Positions 46,167 through 57,199 of a DNA stretch of 64,000 bases are shown piece after piece. The DNA is from Xylona heveae TC161 (taxonomy: Eukaryota; Ascomycota; Xylonomycetes; Xylonales; Xylonaceae): NCBI RefSeq assembly GCF_001619985.1, contig NW_017264204.1:437983-501982 (forward strand), read 5' to 3'. Made by a program: the position numbers and the translations under genes. Under the pieces are notes generated by a model. The model saw only the letters and a list, made by a program, of their open reading frames with translations. It searched no databases and had not been told where the DNA came from. How positions within the stretch are numbered: position 1 is the first letter of the stretch; each line of letters starts with the position of its first letter.

Positions 46167-46551
46167 ATGTCTTCAGCCGACGATCAGTACGAACAGCAGA
46201 ACGACTTTGTCGGAGGTGACGTTCCTGCCGGCGACTCCAAGGAGAATAGCTATATCAGTCGCACTGGCCAGCGCCATATTCCCGTCCAAAAGGATGAGAT
46301 GCCTGTCGAGGATCCCATTGACCCTGTCAAAGCAGACTCGGATGAATATCTCGGTGAGTATATATAGTAGTGGTTATTTCGTTCGCGCTCTCGCGTGGTT
46401 TTGGCTAATACATGGTTATTCTTCAGCCCAAGATGAGCGTGAAGTCATCGATGATTCCAACATAATTGGCGAGCGCACCCGTGGTGCTCGTCCTCGAGGC
46501 ACCTACCGTGAGCCTGGTGATGATGAGGGTATGCCAAACGACACGTACTGA
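46167..46551 (+). CDS. small acidic protein with CHZ-like motif
   Basis: Two exons, 46167-46353 and 46427-46551, with a 73 bp intron; 103 residues. It is hydrophilic, acidic and probably unstructured. The second exon carries EVIDDSNIIGERTRGARPRG, which resembles the short CHZ motif of the H2A.Z-H2B chaperone Chz1 (acidic stretch, then a hydrophobic pair and RRTRG). Chz1 proteins are small acidic nuclear chaperones, which fits, but the match is short and the C-terminus (TYREPGDDEGMPNDTY) is not part of that motif. It could equally be a separate stress-type disordered protein. The intron keeps phase, and the start context TCATCATG with Met-Ser-Ser is good. Confidence 0.75.
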
Positions 46552-47572
46552 GTCGGGCAAACCCTGTATTGTTTTGTATTGCTATGGGTTACTACGCTTA
46601 TTTGAAGACCTTTGAGATTATCAAGTTATAATTTATGCTTCTTCTGTACGATTAGCCTATTGAATATTATATTACTACCTGCTCGTATGCAAATAATAAA
46701 TTGGTCATCGTGATCAGTTGGTGAAATAAAATACCGGTTATAGTACCTGAGTAATGAGTAAACCAGACCGTTATTTTCAAGGTTATTGGTAATGTTACCC
46801 CGCAGACGGCACGAAGCGGAAACAAGCTAGTCAATACAGAATACAACACATGTGTTTGAATGAGATGGCATTACAATAGCGCTTTGTTGGGTAAGCCGAT
46901 GTTCCTTAGATATGCTGTGTTTGATTATCAGTGTTCTGTGTTTGGCGAAACCTAAGGCTGCGCGAAGTAGCGGGAATCGTCACTAGGCGGGCGGTTATTG
47001 TACGGGACAGCCAATGGGAGAGCAGGGCAGCTTCAAGGGACAGGGGAAAGGTCACTTTATTTGGGTACATCCTGCAAGCCATGGGCGCATCCTTGAACCT
47101 CTCCGACCACATATCAATCAAGGTCTAAACATAGACTGCCATCTCTTTTCCTTACCCACGGCATAATTAGGCAAAACGGATCCAGGTAGCCCCTCACTTG
47201 TGTACTAAGAGCTGCAACATTCTTTTTTTGACTTTTCCATAAGACGCTATGTTTGAGATTTTGGCCCTACACGGGGCCAGGGCGCCCATGCGCGGTATTA
47301 TATGGAGCCAGCTTGTCCCTGCATTGCTTTCATGGCACCTGGCTACGCATTTCGTTTTGCATTCTGCTTTGCATCTGACTTCTTTTGGATTTTCATGAAA
47401 GTTTTATTTTGCTCCATAGAGTCCGCGTTGCAAGTTGATCCAGCGAAACATTAGGCAACTAAAGAGCCACTTTGTGAATATTCTTCTTTCTTCCTACCTA
47501 GTGTTGGACTTTTGGGAGCCCGATTTCATACCACGCATCTTTAGGCGTACATAGACACGACTCGCTGCAAGA
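46552..47572. other. intergenic region, no gene seen
   Basis: This separates two plus-strand genes. It contains only short unsupported frames; the last few hundred bases are presumably the promoter of the next gene. Confidence 0.5.
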
Positions 47573-49558
47573 ATGGTGTTCAGTCCGGCCTTGGAAATGT
47601 TTCCACTTCCTCGAAGCAGGAGGAATGAATCAACTGCTAAGCCGGCTCGGGTTCATCGGGCCCAGCCTGAAATACCTCTATCGACATTTCAAGATAGAAC
47701 CAAGCCGTCAGTGGCTGCGCAGAGTCTTGTCATTCAAGTCACAGATGCTCCGGATGGGCCCATCGTCACTCTTCCTCCATCGGCTCATATCGTTGACCAA
47801 CGTGTCCGAGGTGGTACACCTGTGTCGAGCAGGCCAGGCTCGCCAGAAAATATAAACAACAATGCAGAAGCACTTGGGACAGAGTCAGTACAGCTTCACA
47901 CAGAAAGGTCATCGTCTCCGAGCCAATCACCCCCGATGCGATCAATGTTTCCGACATACAACTCGAACCTGCCGTTGTCGCAACAACGATATGCTCCTTC
48001 GCAGATGGACCCTGCTCGCATTCCAAGGCAGCAGACAAGTCGAGCGGATTATCGTTCCAGCCTCTACTCGCAGTCAAACACAATTACCTCTCACACTTTT
48101 ACTCCTCACACGGCAGCAGCTGTTTCTTCATCTGACTCTCAGGAGCCAATGCCAGAACCGACTCTATCAAGCCAGGAGGATCTCCTATCCTTGTGGGCTG
48201 CAGCAAATGGACAAGGCGTAGAGGACGACGGCTCTTCATTCACACTCAAGTTCAAAAGGTAATGATTCCCATCTCTTTTTCCAAGACCGTAAACATTCAG
48301 GTGTAATATTGAAATTGCTGACTTTGCACCCAGGGATGTCAAGCCTAAAAAGCCTTCGCTTGGTTCACCTCCTTCGAACCCCAATGAGTCCTTGGTCTTC
48401 GAATCTGCCGAAGGACGTGCATTCTACGACCTGCAAACATTCTCCAACCCCAGCTCCTCCTGTCCCGATGGTGAGTCTGGCTCCAACTTGTTCTCCGAAG
48501 TGACTATTCGCCGGCGCCACCCGCATCGTAACATCACTGTTCCCATCTGCATGCTGAACCTGGAGCACCCATCCCGGCGCCTCCCACCCAACGACGGCCT
48601 TGTCACACTCATATACCCCAAACTCGCCGCCATGATGGCTCTCGACTCCATCGACGGGCGCGCCTCGGCCGTGTCGTCACCGAACCCTACTTCCCTTTCG
48701 TCAAACAACTCGCACCGAATTGCCAGTCTGGCACTCAGCAAGAATGCCGAAAAGGAATGCTGCCGTCTCTACTGGGACGCCGACACAAACTGCTACATGC
48801 TCGTCCATCCTACCCTGAATGGCGGCCTACCCGTTGCGTTTCCCATTGACACTATCAACGGCGACGCTGGCTTCAACGTGGCTGGCACCGGCACCATCAG
48901 GCTCCTCTCTCCTGACCGACAGCTCACGCTGTCCAGTCTCGACTTTGGCAACCACACGCTTACCGTCGATACCGTCGCGCTTGCCAATATCCCGTCTCTC
49001 TACATTGTCGATGTCGTCGTCACTGCAATCTTCGCCGTCGCGCTCGTCGAAGGCCGCCGTCTCTGCCCTTCCCCTCTTCCTCTTCCGGCGACTAGCATTG
49101 ATTCTCAATCCCCGTCTCATCCTTATCCTTATCCTCCTTCTCCTCCGTTCTCTTCTCTTCGTGACTTTACCGCCCCAATACCATCACCCATGATGGTTGA
49201 GGAACCCGAGACAAAGTCCAGCCCGTTTGCTTCTGCGTCTGCGCACCTCACACACTTCTGGTCCAAAGTCAAACATACCGCATCAAAGGCCAAACCCAGG
49301 TCCAAGTCGAAATCCAAGCAGCCCGAACCAATGGTCCTCCCTGGCCCTGGCCCCGTTCCTAAGAATGATCCTTTTGCAGAGGCCAAATCAGAACTAGCAG
49401 GTCTCCCATGGCCTATCCGTGTCATTGTCAGAATCGTCATTTGGGGATTTAAACTCGCATTCTTGTTGATCAGAGTCGCGTTTAATTTGCTTTATGCTAT
49501 CGTTATGACTCTGTCTGCATGTGTGGATAAGGATTCGGACACTGCACACGGTCGTTGA
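47573..49558 (+). CDS. conserved-looking fungal protein with hydrophobic C-terminus
   Basis: Two exons, 47573-48258 and 48334-49558, with a 75 bp intron; 636 residues. The first ~240 residues are Ser/Pro-rich and disordered. Residues ~245-475 look folded: FSEVTIRRRHPHRNITVPIC, LYWDADTNCYMLVHPTLN and LPVAFPIDTINGDAGF, ending in a hydrophobic stretch, IPSLYIVDVVVTAIFAVALV. A Pro-rich and basic linker leads to a strongly hydrophobic segment at ~586-628, close to the C-terminus, followed by only a short polar tail. That arrangement suggests a tail-anchored membrane protein facing the cytosol. I do not recognise a named family and assign no function. Confidence 0.8.
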
Positions 49559-49938
49559 CATTCTTTTGTTTTATTTCATTCCATCTTTTTATTTCTTTTA
49601 TTTCTTTTTTTTCTCTTATCTCTCTTATCCCTCTTATCCCTCGTATTCCTTTTGTTTCATTTTTTCCTCTTATTTCATTTATTCCGTTTGTATTTGAACT
49701 GCTTTCATCTTTTCAATTTGGGCGGGCTACGTCGAGGCTGCCTGGGAGTTACTTTTCCTTTTTTCCCCCCTTGATTTTTTGCTCTTCCTTTTCCTTTTCC
49801 TCCCCCCTCTCTTCTTCGTTTCTTGTTTTCTGTTTTTTTCCCCACTTCTTTCTTCTCTTCTTCTACTCCTCCTCCTCCCCTTCCTACCAACATGTCTCGT
49901 GTGACGTGTGACGTGTCTCGACATGCCGCAGTGCCGCA

Positions 49939-50130
49939 CGTTCATACGAGTGATAGTTTTTGGTAGGAGCCCGCAGTTCTCTCTCTCTCTCTCTGCTTCT
50001 CTTCTTCCGGATACATACGGTACCTACNNNNNNNNNNCGTTCATACGAGTGATAGTTTTTGGTAGGAGCCCCCCCCCCCCCCCCTCTTTCTCTTTTTGCT
50101 TCTCTTCTTCCGGATACATACGGTACCTAC
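49939..50130 (+). repeat. direct duplication flanking the second gap
   Basis: The left copy, 49939-50027, and right copy, 50038-50130, share CGTTCATACGAGTGATAG at the start and CGGATACATACGGTACCTAC at the end. They differ only in the C/CT tract between. The ten N sit exactly at the junction, so the two contig ends appear to be the same sequence. Confidence 0.88.
50028..50037. other. assembly gap (10 N)
   Basis: Ten N lie between two near-identical contig ends. Confidence 0.98.
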
Positions 50131-50362
50131 CTTATATACCTATAGGTACCTACCTATATACCTATGTACCTACTTTTATTATACCCAGTCTTATAGTCTT
50201 TTTAGTCTTTAGTCTCTGTATGATACAAAAGACACTTAGAGACAGTCAGTGACTCAGTCGTTCGTTACAAAAATGGGATTTATTTGACACTTTTTTTTTT
50301 CCTTTTTTTTTTTGAATGCATTTCATCTTCATATGAAGCTTGGGCTGTAATAGGAATCCCTG

Positions 50363-50453
50363 GTGAACCATGAACTGTGAACCATGAACTGTGAACCATG
50401 AACCGTGAACCGTGAACCGTGAACCGTGATGAGTGATGAGTGATGAGTGATGA
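50363..50453. repeat. heptanucleotide microsatellites
   Basis: A GTGAACC-type array, at first alternating CCATGAA/CTGTGAA and then pure CCGTGAA, runs to about 50428. It changes directly into a GATGAGT array of three to four units. Confidence 0.85.
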
Positions 50454-50812
50454 ATGGAAATTGTAGTTCATATTTTGTCCCTACTGAGGGAGGTATGACT
50501 TATAGATTGTTGGAGTATCCAGACAAGGGGCTACAATTGAAAACTCAATGGGGGTAAAAAAGAAAAAGAAAAGGGTCAGGGTAAAGTATAACGCCCATGT
50601 TGTAGTCATGCTCGTTAGAATGGTTGGCGGCAAAAGAGAAAAAAAAAAAATTTTGAACATAGGAAGAAAGTGTCACTTTCGGGATATATAATTTTTTCAT
50701 GGTTTGTATGCCATCATGTCGAAAACCACGACGCTGTGACATGTTTGAAAACAGATTTTGACGAGCCAATAAAAAAGTACGACAAAATCGTACGTTAGGA
50801 ACCTTATTAAGT

Positions 50813-52824
50813 TCATCGCCCGGCCTGCTTGACGACAGTCGCAACCTTCTGCGCGAGGTCGTCGGCTTCACCGCGCGTCGCGGCTTCGGCGTATACTCTA
50901 ACAGCATCTTCCGTGCCGCTTGCCCGCGCGAATGATCTCCCAGCCTTGTATTTGCCGACAAGGGCATCAATCTGGTCTTGCACGCCGGGCGGGCTCTCCA
51001 AGCGTCTCTCCGCATCGACAGTCTTGAAAATGTTCCGGTCTGCGACTTCGATCCGGACAAGCCGGTTGGGGAGGTCGGTGTAGGTCGACTCCCATTCCTT
51101 GGGACCCCAGCCCTTATGCGCGAGGATGACTTCGACGAGGAGCAGGTCAGACAGGGCGTCACCGACAGTCTGGTTGATGAGATCGGTCAGGGCGCGGAGA
51201 GTGTCAAGTGCGGTTTTCTGCGCGGGGGATTGCGGTTCCGTGGTCGCGAGCGTCTTCAGAGCTGCCGGGGAGAAGACCACTGTTCCGTGCCCGTTGGCTT
51301 CAAAGTACACCCCGATATCGAATTTCGTGGCGGCGTGGTGCAAGTGCTTTACACCCGTCGGTGTGCAGACGACAGGCAGCTTTAGGCTCTTGCTGATATA
51401 CTGCGTGCTGGAACCATTTGCGTAGGCCGTCTGCACGACGCCGATCCGCAGCTCGTCCCCGAGTCCGGCTTGTTTGGCGAGATCTCCTATGAATGAGGCG
51501 GCGAGCGTAGCAATGCGGTCGCCGTCAAGAAGGACAAATTTGCCGTCGTGGTCGATGAAGTAGAAGACGATGCGGTCAGCGTCGCCGTCGAGAGAGGCAC
51601 ATCGTGCGAGTTGCCCGGCGTGGGAAGAGGGGGGAGCACGCTGGTTCGTCTTGACAAAGTCGGCGCCGCACTGAATAGTGGGGGTTATTAGTTTAGTTGG
51701 ATACAAGGGAAGAGGACTTTCAAAAGACAGGACAGGCTTGGACTGTGGCTATGGGAGTATAGGTTGGGATTGAATACCTGATAGTTCAACCGCTCGGGCT
51801 TGAGCACGTCGTCGTTGACAACTTTGATCTCGAGGCCGCCTTCTGAGGCTTGTGGGAGATATTTGATCAGCTCTCTGAGCTTGCCTCCGCCTACACCGTT
51901 GGCGCAGTCAACCGTGATAGAGCCATTGGCCTTGCGGCCTTGCATGGCCTTCTTGAATGCAGCGCCGACTTTCTTGTAGTAGCCGGTCTCGGAGGGCTCG
52001 CCAAAGGGAGCTTCGCTGCCTTGGGTGTTGACGCTTCGAACAATGTAATGCAGCTGAGGTGTTGTCATGAGTTTGTAGTCAGTGTACTGTGTGCCAGTGA
52101 CCTCGAGCGCATCAACGAGGGCCGCAACGAGGGTTGCGCCAGACGCTCTAGTATCACGGGCGTACACCACGCGAGCGGGGGTCTCGGACTTGATCTTAAG
52201 ATCCGTGGAGAGCTTGTTGTAGATTTCGACGAGCTCGGCATCGCTTGATGCATTAGCAAGCTTGGTCGCATATGCTTCCCAGGAGGCCTAGAGAAATGAC
52301 AATGTTTTGTGAGTCTTTGTACAATTCGAGGGTGGGTCGAACTTGGATTCGCATACTTCTAGCATTTCGCCCTACACGTGTCACAACGTTTAGTTACAGT
52401 CCAATCAAGCTTTTGCAGGTACCTGGAAATTTGAATCATACCATGGGGTCTACCAGCTTGACACCATTATCCTCAGGCGGGTTGTGACTCGCAGTGATCA
52501 TCACACCAATTGTCTGTCCTCCCAATCGCTTTGACCGCAATGCTGCCAGCAGACCAACGCGGAAGACGACAGGATCAAGCAAAGTACTATATAATCTCAG
52601 AATTCAGTTTCTCGTGCACTTGTACGCGTGACGCTTTTGGGGGTCCGTTGTGGAATAGCTTACGCCTTCATACGAAACTGTATGTAGCAGTTAGCGGCGT
52701 CGCGGTGCATGCAGCTTCAACAAACAAGCATAATACTTACACCGGCGGTTCCATATTGAAATTGATGCTCTGCAGGCTTGGGATGCTTGCCCGACGCCTC
52801 TAATAACTTCTCGTGGAGTGCCAT
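50813..52824 (-). CDS. PCM1: phosphoacetylglucosamine mutase
   Basis: Six exons: 52824-52741, 52677-52664 (14 bp), 52586-52442, 52371-52357 (15 bp), 52287-51778 and 51670-50813; 541 residues, close to yeast Pcm1/Agm1. The enzyme converts GlcNAc-6-phosphate to GlcNAc-1-phosphate in the cytosol, the step before UDP-GlcNAc for chitin, N-glycans and GPI anchors. Visible motifs are YGTAGFR at the N-terminus, catalytic Ser66 in TASHNP, metal loop DGDADR (~284-289), sugar loop EANGHG, and phosphate-binding [12 protein letters not shown] near the C-terminus. The two micro-exons were placed because they restore GFRMKA and the GEMLE segment in phase with good GT/AG signals. It is divergent from BCS1 across 478 bp. 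Confidence 0.95.
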
Positions 52825-53302
52825 GGTTGAGGGCGATGTGGTAGTGGGGAGACGAACACGAGGGGTGTCAATAAGCGCAGTAAACCGGCCGTTTCAATTT
52901 CCCAGGAACAGATGAGGTCGGAAGACAGATAATACAGTGACGGCCAGCGTTACGAAGAGCAGATATTTGAGAGAAAAGAAAAAAGGGGAATATGAAAAGG
53001 GAAAGCCGTTGGGTGGAGTATATAAACTAGCTACCGTGTTCGCGGGGTTGGTTGGTGTGGAGATATTGGTTTCTATATATTAACTGTCCTGAAGTATAAC
53101 GTAACTAATATAAACAGGAATAGTCGCGATTACTTAACTAAATTCGTTTTCTCTTTCTCCGTCACCGTCATACGACAAATTTCGAAACGTCAAACAACAA
53201 AGCAGCCTCCCCGAGCCTTTTCCGCCCTCCGAGAAATACGAGCTAGAGGAAAAAAGAAAGGATGATTCGGTGATTGTTTCAAATCGACCAATTTCGGGGG
53301 CC
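52825..53302. promoter_or_regulatory. divergent promoter between PCM1 and BCS1
   Basis: A 478 bp spacer between two start codons. A TATATAAA sequence at 53019-53026 is a candidate core element. Nothing else is assigned. Confidence 0.45.
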
Positions 53303-54994
53303 ATGGATCAGACTGCGCCTCTTCCTGTACCCTCCGCACCGGTCGCGGAGCCAGTTGCTCCCGTCGCGACAGTTCCTATTAATGCGCCTTCACCACGAGA
53401 ACAATTGTCCCGGCAGATTGCTGCTGGACAAGCAGGCAATGCCGGCGATGGAAGCATTCTTTCTCAATTGAAATCAAATCCATTCTTCACCGCTGTACGT
53501 ATTCCCGGATCCTAGTTCGTCTGCGACGAGGTGGTCAAATTTTTGTCCTATTGCCACTGACACAATTTTTTCCTTCTATTTCAGGGATTCGGACTAGCAG
53601 GCATAGGTGCCTGTGTGGCTTTTGCGCAGCGCGGACTGCGTCGAGGCGCAAGTCTACTCCGCCGACGACTACTGGTCGACGTTGAAATCAGCCGCAACGA
53701 TGAATCGTACCAATGGTTCCTCCATTGGATGTCGCAATATCAAAAGCAACAACTAGCAGCGACTGCCGCTCAGGCCGCCGCGGCAGCACAAGGCGAAAAG
53801 CCTCGAGTGCTCACATCACTCATTCAGCGATTTACTCCGGGACTACACCACCTCTCGATCCAGACGAAAAACGTCGTTCACCCGAATGGATCGCTCCACA
53901 CATATTTCTCCCTTATTCCCGGCCCCGGGCGACATGTTCTCCGATACAAAAACACCTTCATAGCGGTGGATCGAGCGCGGGATACTAAATCATTTGCACA
54001 CGACAAAGGGTCGCCCTGGGAAACCGTCACCCTCACGACTTTATATTCGGATCGACATGTGTTCGAGGAACTCTTCGCCGAAGCCCACAAGCTGGCAATG
54101 CAGCTGCAGGAAGGCAAAACGGTCATGTACACCGCCTGGGGCACCGAATGGAGACAATTCGGTTATCCGCGACGCAAGCGGCCCCTCGAGTCGGTGATTC
54201 TGGACCAGGGCGTCAAGGAGAGGGTCGTCGAGGACGTCAAGGACTTCATGGCCAGCGAGAAATGGTACTTCGACCGCGGCATCCCCTACCGTCGTGGCTA
54301 CCTTTTGCACGGCCCACCGGGCACAGGCAAGAGTTCATTCATCCAGGCTCTTGCCGGCGAACTGGATTACAGCATTGCGCTCGTAAATCTGAGCGAGCGG
54401 GGCCTGACGGACGACCGTCTCAACCATCTCTTGACCAACATTCCTCCAAGAACGCTTGTTCTGCTCGAGGACGTTGATGCGGCCTTCAGCAACCGTCGGA
54501 TCCAAAGCGATGAAGACGGATATCGCGGGGCAAATGTCACCTTCTCCGGATTGCTCAACGCGCTGGACGGTGTCGCCAGCGCAGAAGAACGTATCGTCTT
54601 CCTGACGACCAACCACGTTGATCGGCTTGACGAAGCCCTCGTTCGTCCGGGCCGTGTCGACATGACAGTGCGGCTGGGTGAGGCTACTCGCTACCAGATC
54701 TCGCAGCTTTGGGATCGTTTCTACGGGGAGGTCGAAGGCTCCGAAGAGGCCAAGAGCCGCTTCCTCCAGCAAATGGAGAGCCTCGGCTTGATTGAAGACG
54801 AGCAGGGCCATGGCCGACAGGGAGACTATCGACCCAGCACGGCGTCCCTGCAGGGTCTTTTCTTGTATAATAAAGGCAATATGGAAGGCGCCATCGCCAT
54901 GGCTCCGGGTCTGCTGCCTGGCTGGAGCTCAGAGGAGTCGGATATTCCGAGCCGGAGCCACGCCGCAATGCAGCCTGCTCGCTCAGCTGTGTAG
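53303..54994 (+). CDS. BCS1: mitochondrial AAA ATPase BCS1
   Basis: Two exons, 53303-53494 and 53585-54994, with a 90 bp intron; 533 residues. Bcs1 sits in the mitochondrial inner membrane and moves the folded Rieske protein across it during assembly of respiratory complex III. A Pro/Ala-rich N-terminus is followed by a single membrane segment (GFGLAGIGACVAFA, ~65-80) with the Arg-rich internal targeting signal RRGASLLRRRLL just after it, as in the family. The BCS1_N domain follows, then the AAA domain with Walker A HGPPGTGKSS (~307), Walker B VLLEDVDAAF (~357) and RPGRVDM. All catalytic motifs are intact. The intron falls just before the membrane segment. Confidence 0.94.
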
Positions 54995-55397
54995 TTTTAG
55001 GGAGGTCGGTTTTTTGCAAATGTAAATGTACTGTACAATAGGATGTATGTTATTAAAACACGTAGTTATGGGATAGATTTTGGCGAACGACTATTACTGG
55101 GAATACCGATGTATATATAGCAAAATATTATCTCCGCAATGCATCTTCAGGGCACGAAACACTCTGTCAAGCAATAAGCTGAGTTCATGAAATGCACACA
55201 GCCAATGTACGGTGTCACCGAGTCTACTTCAGCAAACTGAAGCAAATCAAAGAAAACCAAACTAGGGTTTCTCTTATATGTGCGTAATTTCTATAATCTA
55301 GAAAGTCCTCGAACCAACCCAGGTCATGCGCCGTAAAAAGGGTATGTACAATACAACTTGAAAGAACTAGATCACTCTTCTCAAATCAAGAAAACTT
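54995..55397. other. convergent 3' flanks of BCS1 and RRP3
   Basis: About 400 bp of AT-rich DNA between convergent genes. No gene or repeat seen. Confidence 0.6.
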
Positions 55398-56919
55398 TTA
55401 TCCTTCCTCGGCATCCATATCATCGCGTCCTCTCTTGCCGCCCTGGAAGGGTTTTCGGCCCCGAAGCGTGGCGCCCTTTGTGCCCCGCTTCTCATGCAGG
55501 TCTTTCATCTCGCGGATTGCTCGTCTCTGAGCTTCGCCAACACGTTCGCTCAAGACAAGCGCTTCTTCCTTGACGACCTTGTACTCGGGCAATTTCTTAC
55601 CAAGTGCAGTTTCAATCCGAAGCCAGATCTCAACATCATACTGGGTCACCATGCTAAACGCGTGACCACTTTTACCGGCACGAGCTGTTCGTCCAACACG
55701 GTGGATATAGGTCTTGCTATCGGGCGGAAGGTCGTAGTTGAGCACGATATCCACGGACGGGATATCGAGACCACGGGCGGCAACATCGGTGGCGACTAAG
55801 ATGTCTCTGCTGCCTGCCTTAAATTTGCCCAACGCACCAAGACGAGCAGATTGTGAGAGCTGACCATGCAGCGGGATGGCACCAAAGCCAAGGCTCCGAA
55901 GGAGGATGGCGGTACGCTGCGTCTCGTTGACGGTACGTGTAAAGACAATGCAGGTTTGTCCAGCAAATTCGTTCAGGAGGTACACAAGGTAAATATCCTT
56001 GTACTTGTGAGGGAGGAACATGTATGATTGCAAAAGCGTAGAGACAGTCGAGTATTTGCTGTCAGATACCTGGATACGTAGAGGGTTGGAGAGTGATGCT
56101 CGCTGTAGAGATTCGACTTTGGAGGTCATTGTAGCCGAGAAGAGGTACGTTCTTCTCTCCTTGGGTAGCACTTTCAGAATCTTGTCTAGAATGGCGCCAA
56201 AGTCGAGGTCCAGTAAACGGTCTGCCTCGTCCATGACCAGATATTTGAGTGTTCGGAGCGAAAATCCTTTGGTCTCCTCCAAGTGGTCAAGGAGACGTCC
56301 AGGAGTGGCAACGATGATGTGAGGCTTCTTTCCAAGCGCGATAGCCTGTTGGACTTTGTCCACACCTCCGACAATGACGGCGCAACGAACAGCAATGAGT
56401 GATCCCAGTGCTTCGATCGCTTCGGAGATCTGGAAAGCAAGCTCTCGGGTGGGTGCCAGCACGAGACCGAAGAACGCTTGCGGTTTATCCATGAGAGCTA
56501 TTGTAGTTTGAGTTAGAAAACTATCGTTTGTACTTGCGAGAGAAGGACGACTATCTATTCGTACCTTGTAGAATGGGCAGAGAAAATGCGGCAGTCTTTC
56601 CACTACCGGTTTCTGCCAATCCAATCAAGTCTCGGCCTGTGAGGGCCAAAGGAATTGCTTCGCTTTGGATGGGTGTCGGTGCCTTGTATCCAATAGCCTC
56701 GCATGCTTCACATAATGAATCGATGATTCCTAGATCCTTGAAAGATTTCTGTGGCGCTGACGAAGGCTCTGGCGTTTTGCTCAATCGCGGCGAGGGTTCA
56801 ACAGGCTCAACGCCGTCGATCTTGTCCATAACGTCGTTGGCAGGTTTTGGCTGAGGCGTCTCTGTTGAGAAAGTAGCGCTGTCGCCATTGCTAACCTTTC
56901 TCTTCTTCAAGGCCGACAT
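55398..56919 (-). CDS. RRP3: DEAD-box RNA helicase RRP3
   Basis: Two exons, 56919-56565 and 56497-55398, with a 67 bp intron; 484 residues. Rrp3 (human DDX47) is a nucleolar helicase needed for early pre-rRNA cleavage leading to 18S rRNA. Motifs in order: Q-motif region [12 protein letters not shown] and PTPIQ, Walker A AETGSGKT (102-109), [17 protein letters not shown] (DEAD at 208-211), [32 protein letters not shown] and [10 protein letters not shown]. The C-terminal tail is basic. Total length and the spacing after motif VI fit Rrp3 better than other DEAD proteins. It starts 280 bp from the divergent SSF1 gene. Confidence 0.93.
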
Positions 56920-57199
56920 CTTACAGCACCGTAATGGAAGCAGAAGCGGAGAGTTGAGACGAAGATGATGTTGTTATAAAAAAGTTTGGGGAATTGGCAT
57001 TTCTGAGGGAAGAGACAAATCGCACTGATTCGATCTGATAAGATAATATCGAAGTTTTTCTTCACCGCTGTCGATAGTCTGCACGCTGATTGGCCGAAGG
57101 CTCCGGACGTCACCTTCGGAAATAATTCTATTCCTCGACTCTCACAACGCAAATAATACACATCAAACCAATCGACAACACCGTCGAATCACCACAATA
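56920..57199. promoter_or_regulatory. bidirectional promoter of RRP3 and SSF1
   Basis: A 280 bp spacer between two ribosome-biogenesis start codons. Visible candidate elements are a CCAAT box on the minus strand (GATTGGCC near 57087), an ACGTCA/CRE-like site (GGACGTCACC near 57105) and GATA words (TGATAAGATAA near 57037). Which are used is not known. Confidence 0.55.

Larger units (their letters stand above)
49559..50812. other. convergent low-complexity region with an assembly gap
   Basis: The first part is strongly pyrimidine-rich on the plus strand (49560-49900). Then come a duplicated block around ten N, a C17 run (50069-50085), GGTACCTA-type repeats (50120-50175) and heptanucleotide arrays (50363-50453). 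The 3' UTRs of both flanking genes probably lie here. No gene. Confidence 0.6.
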
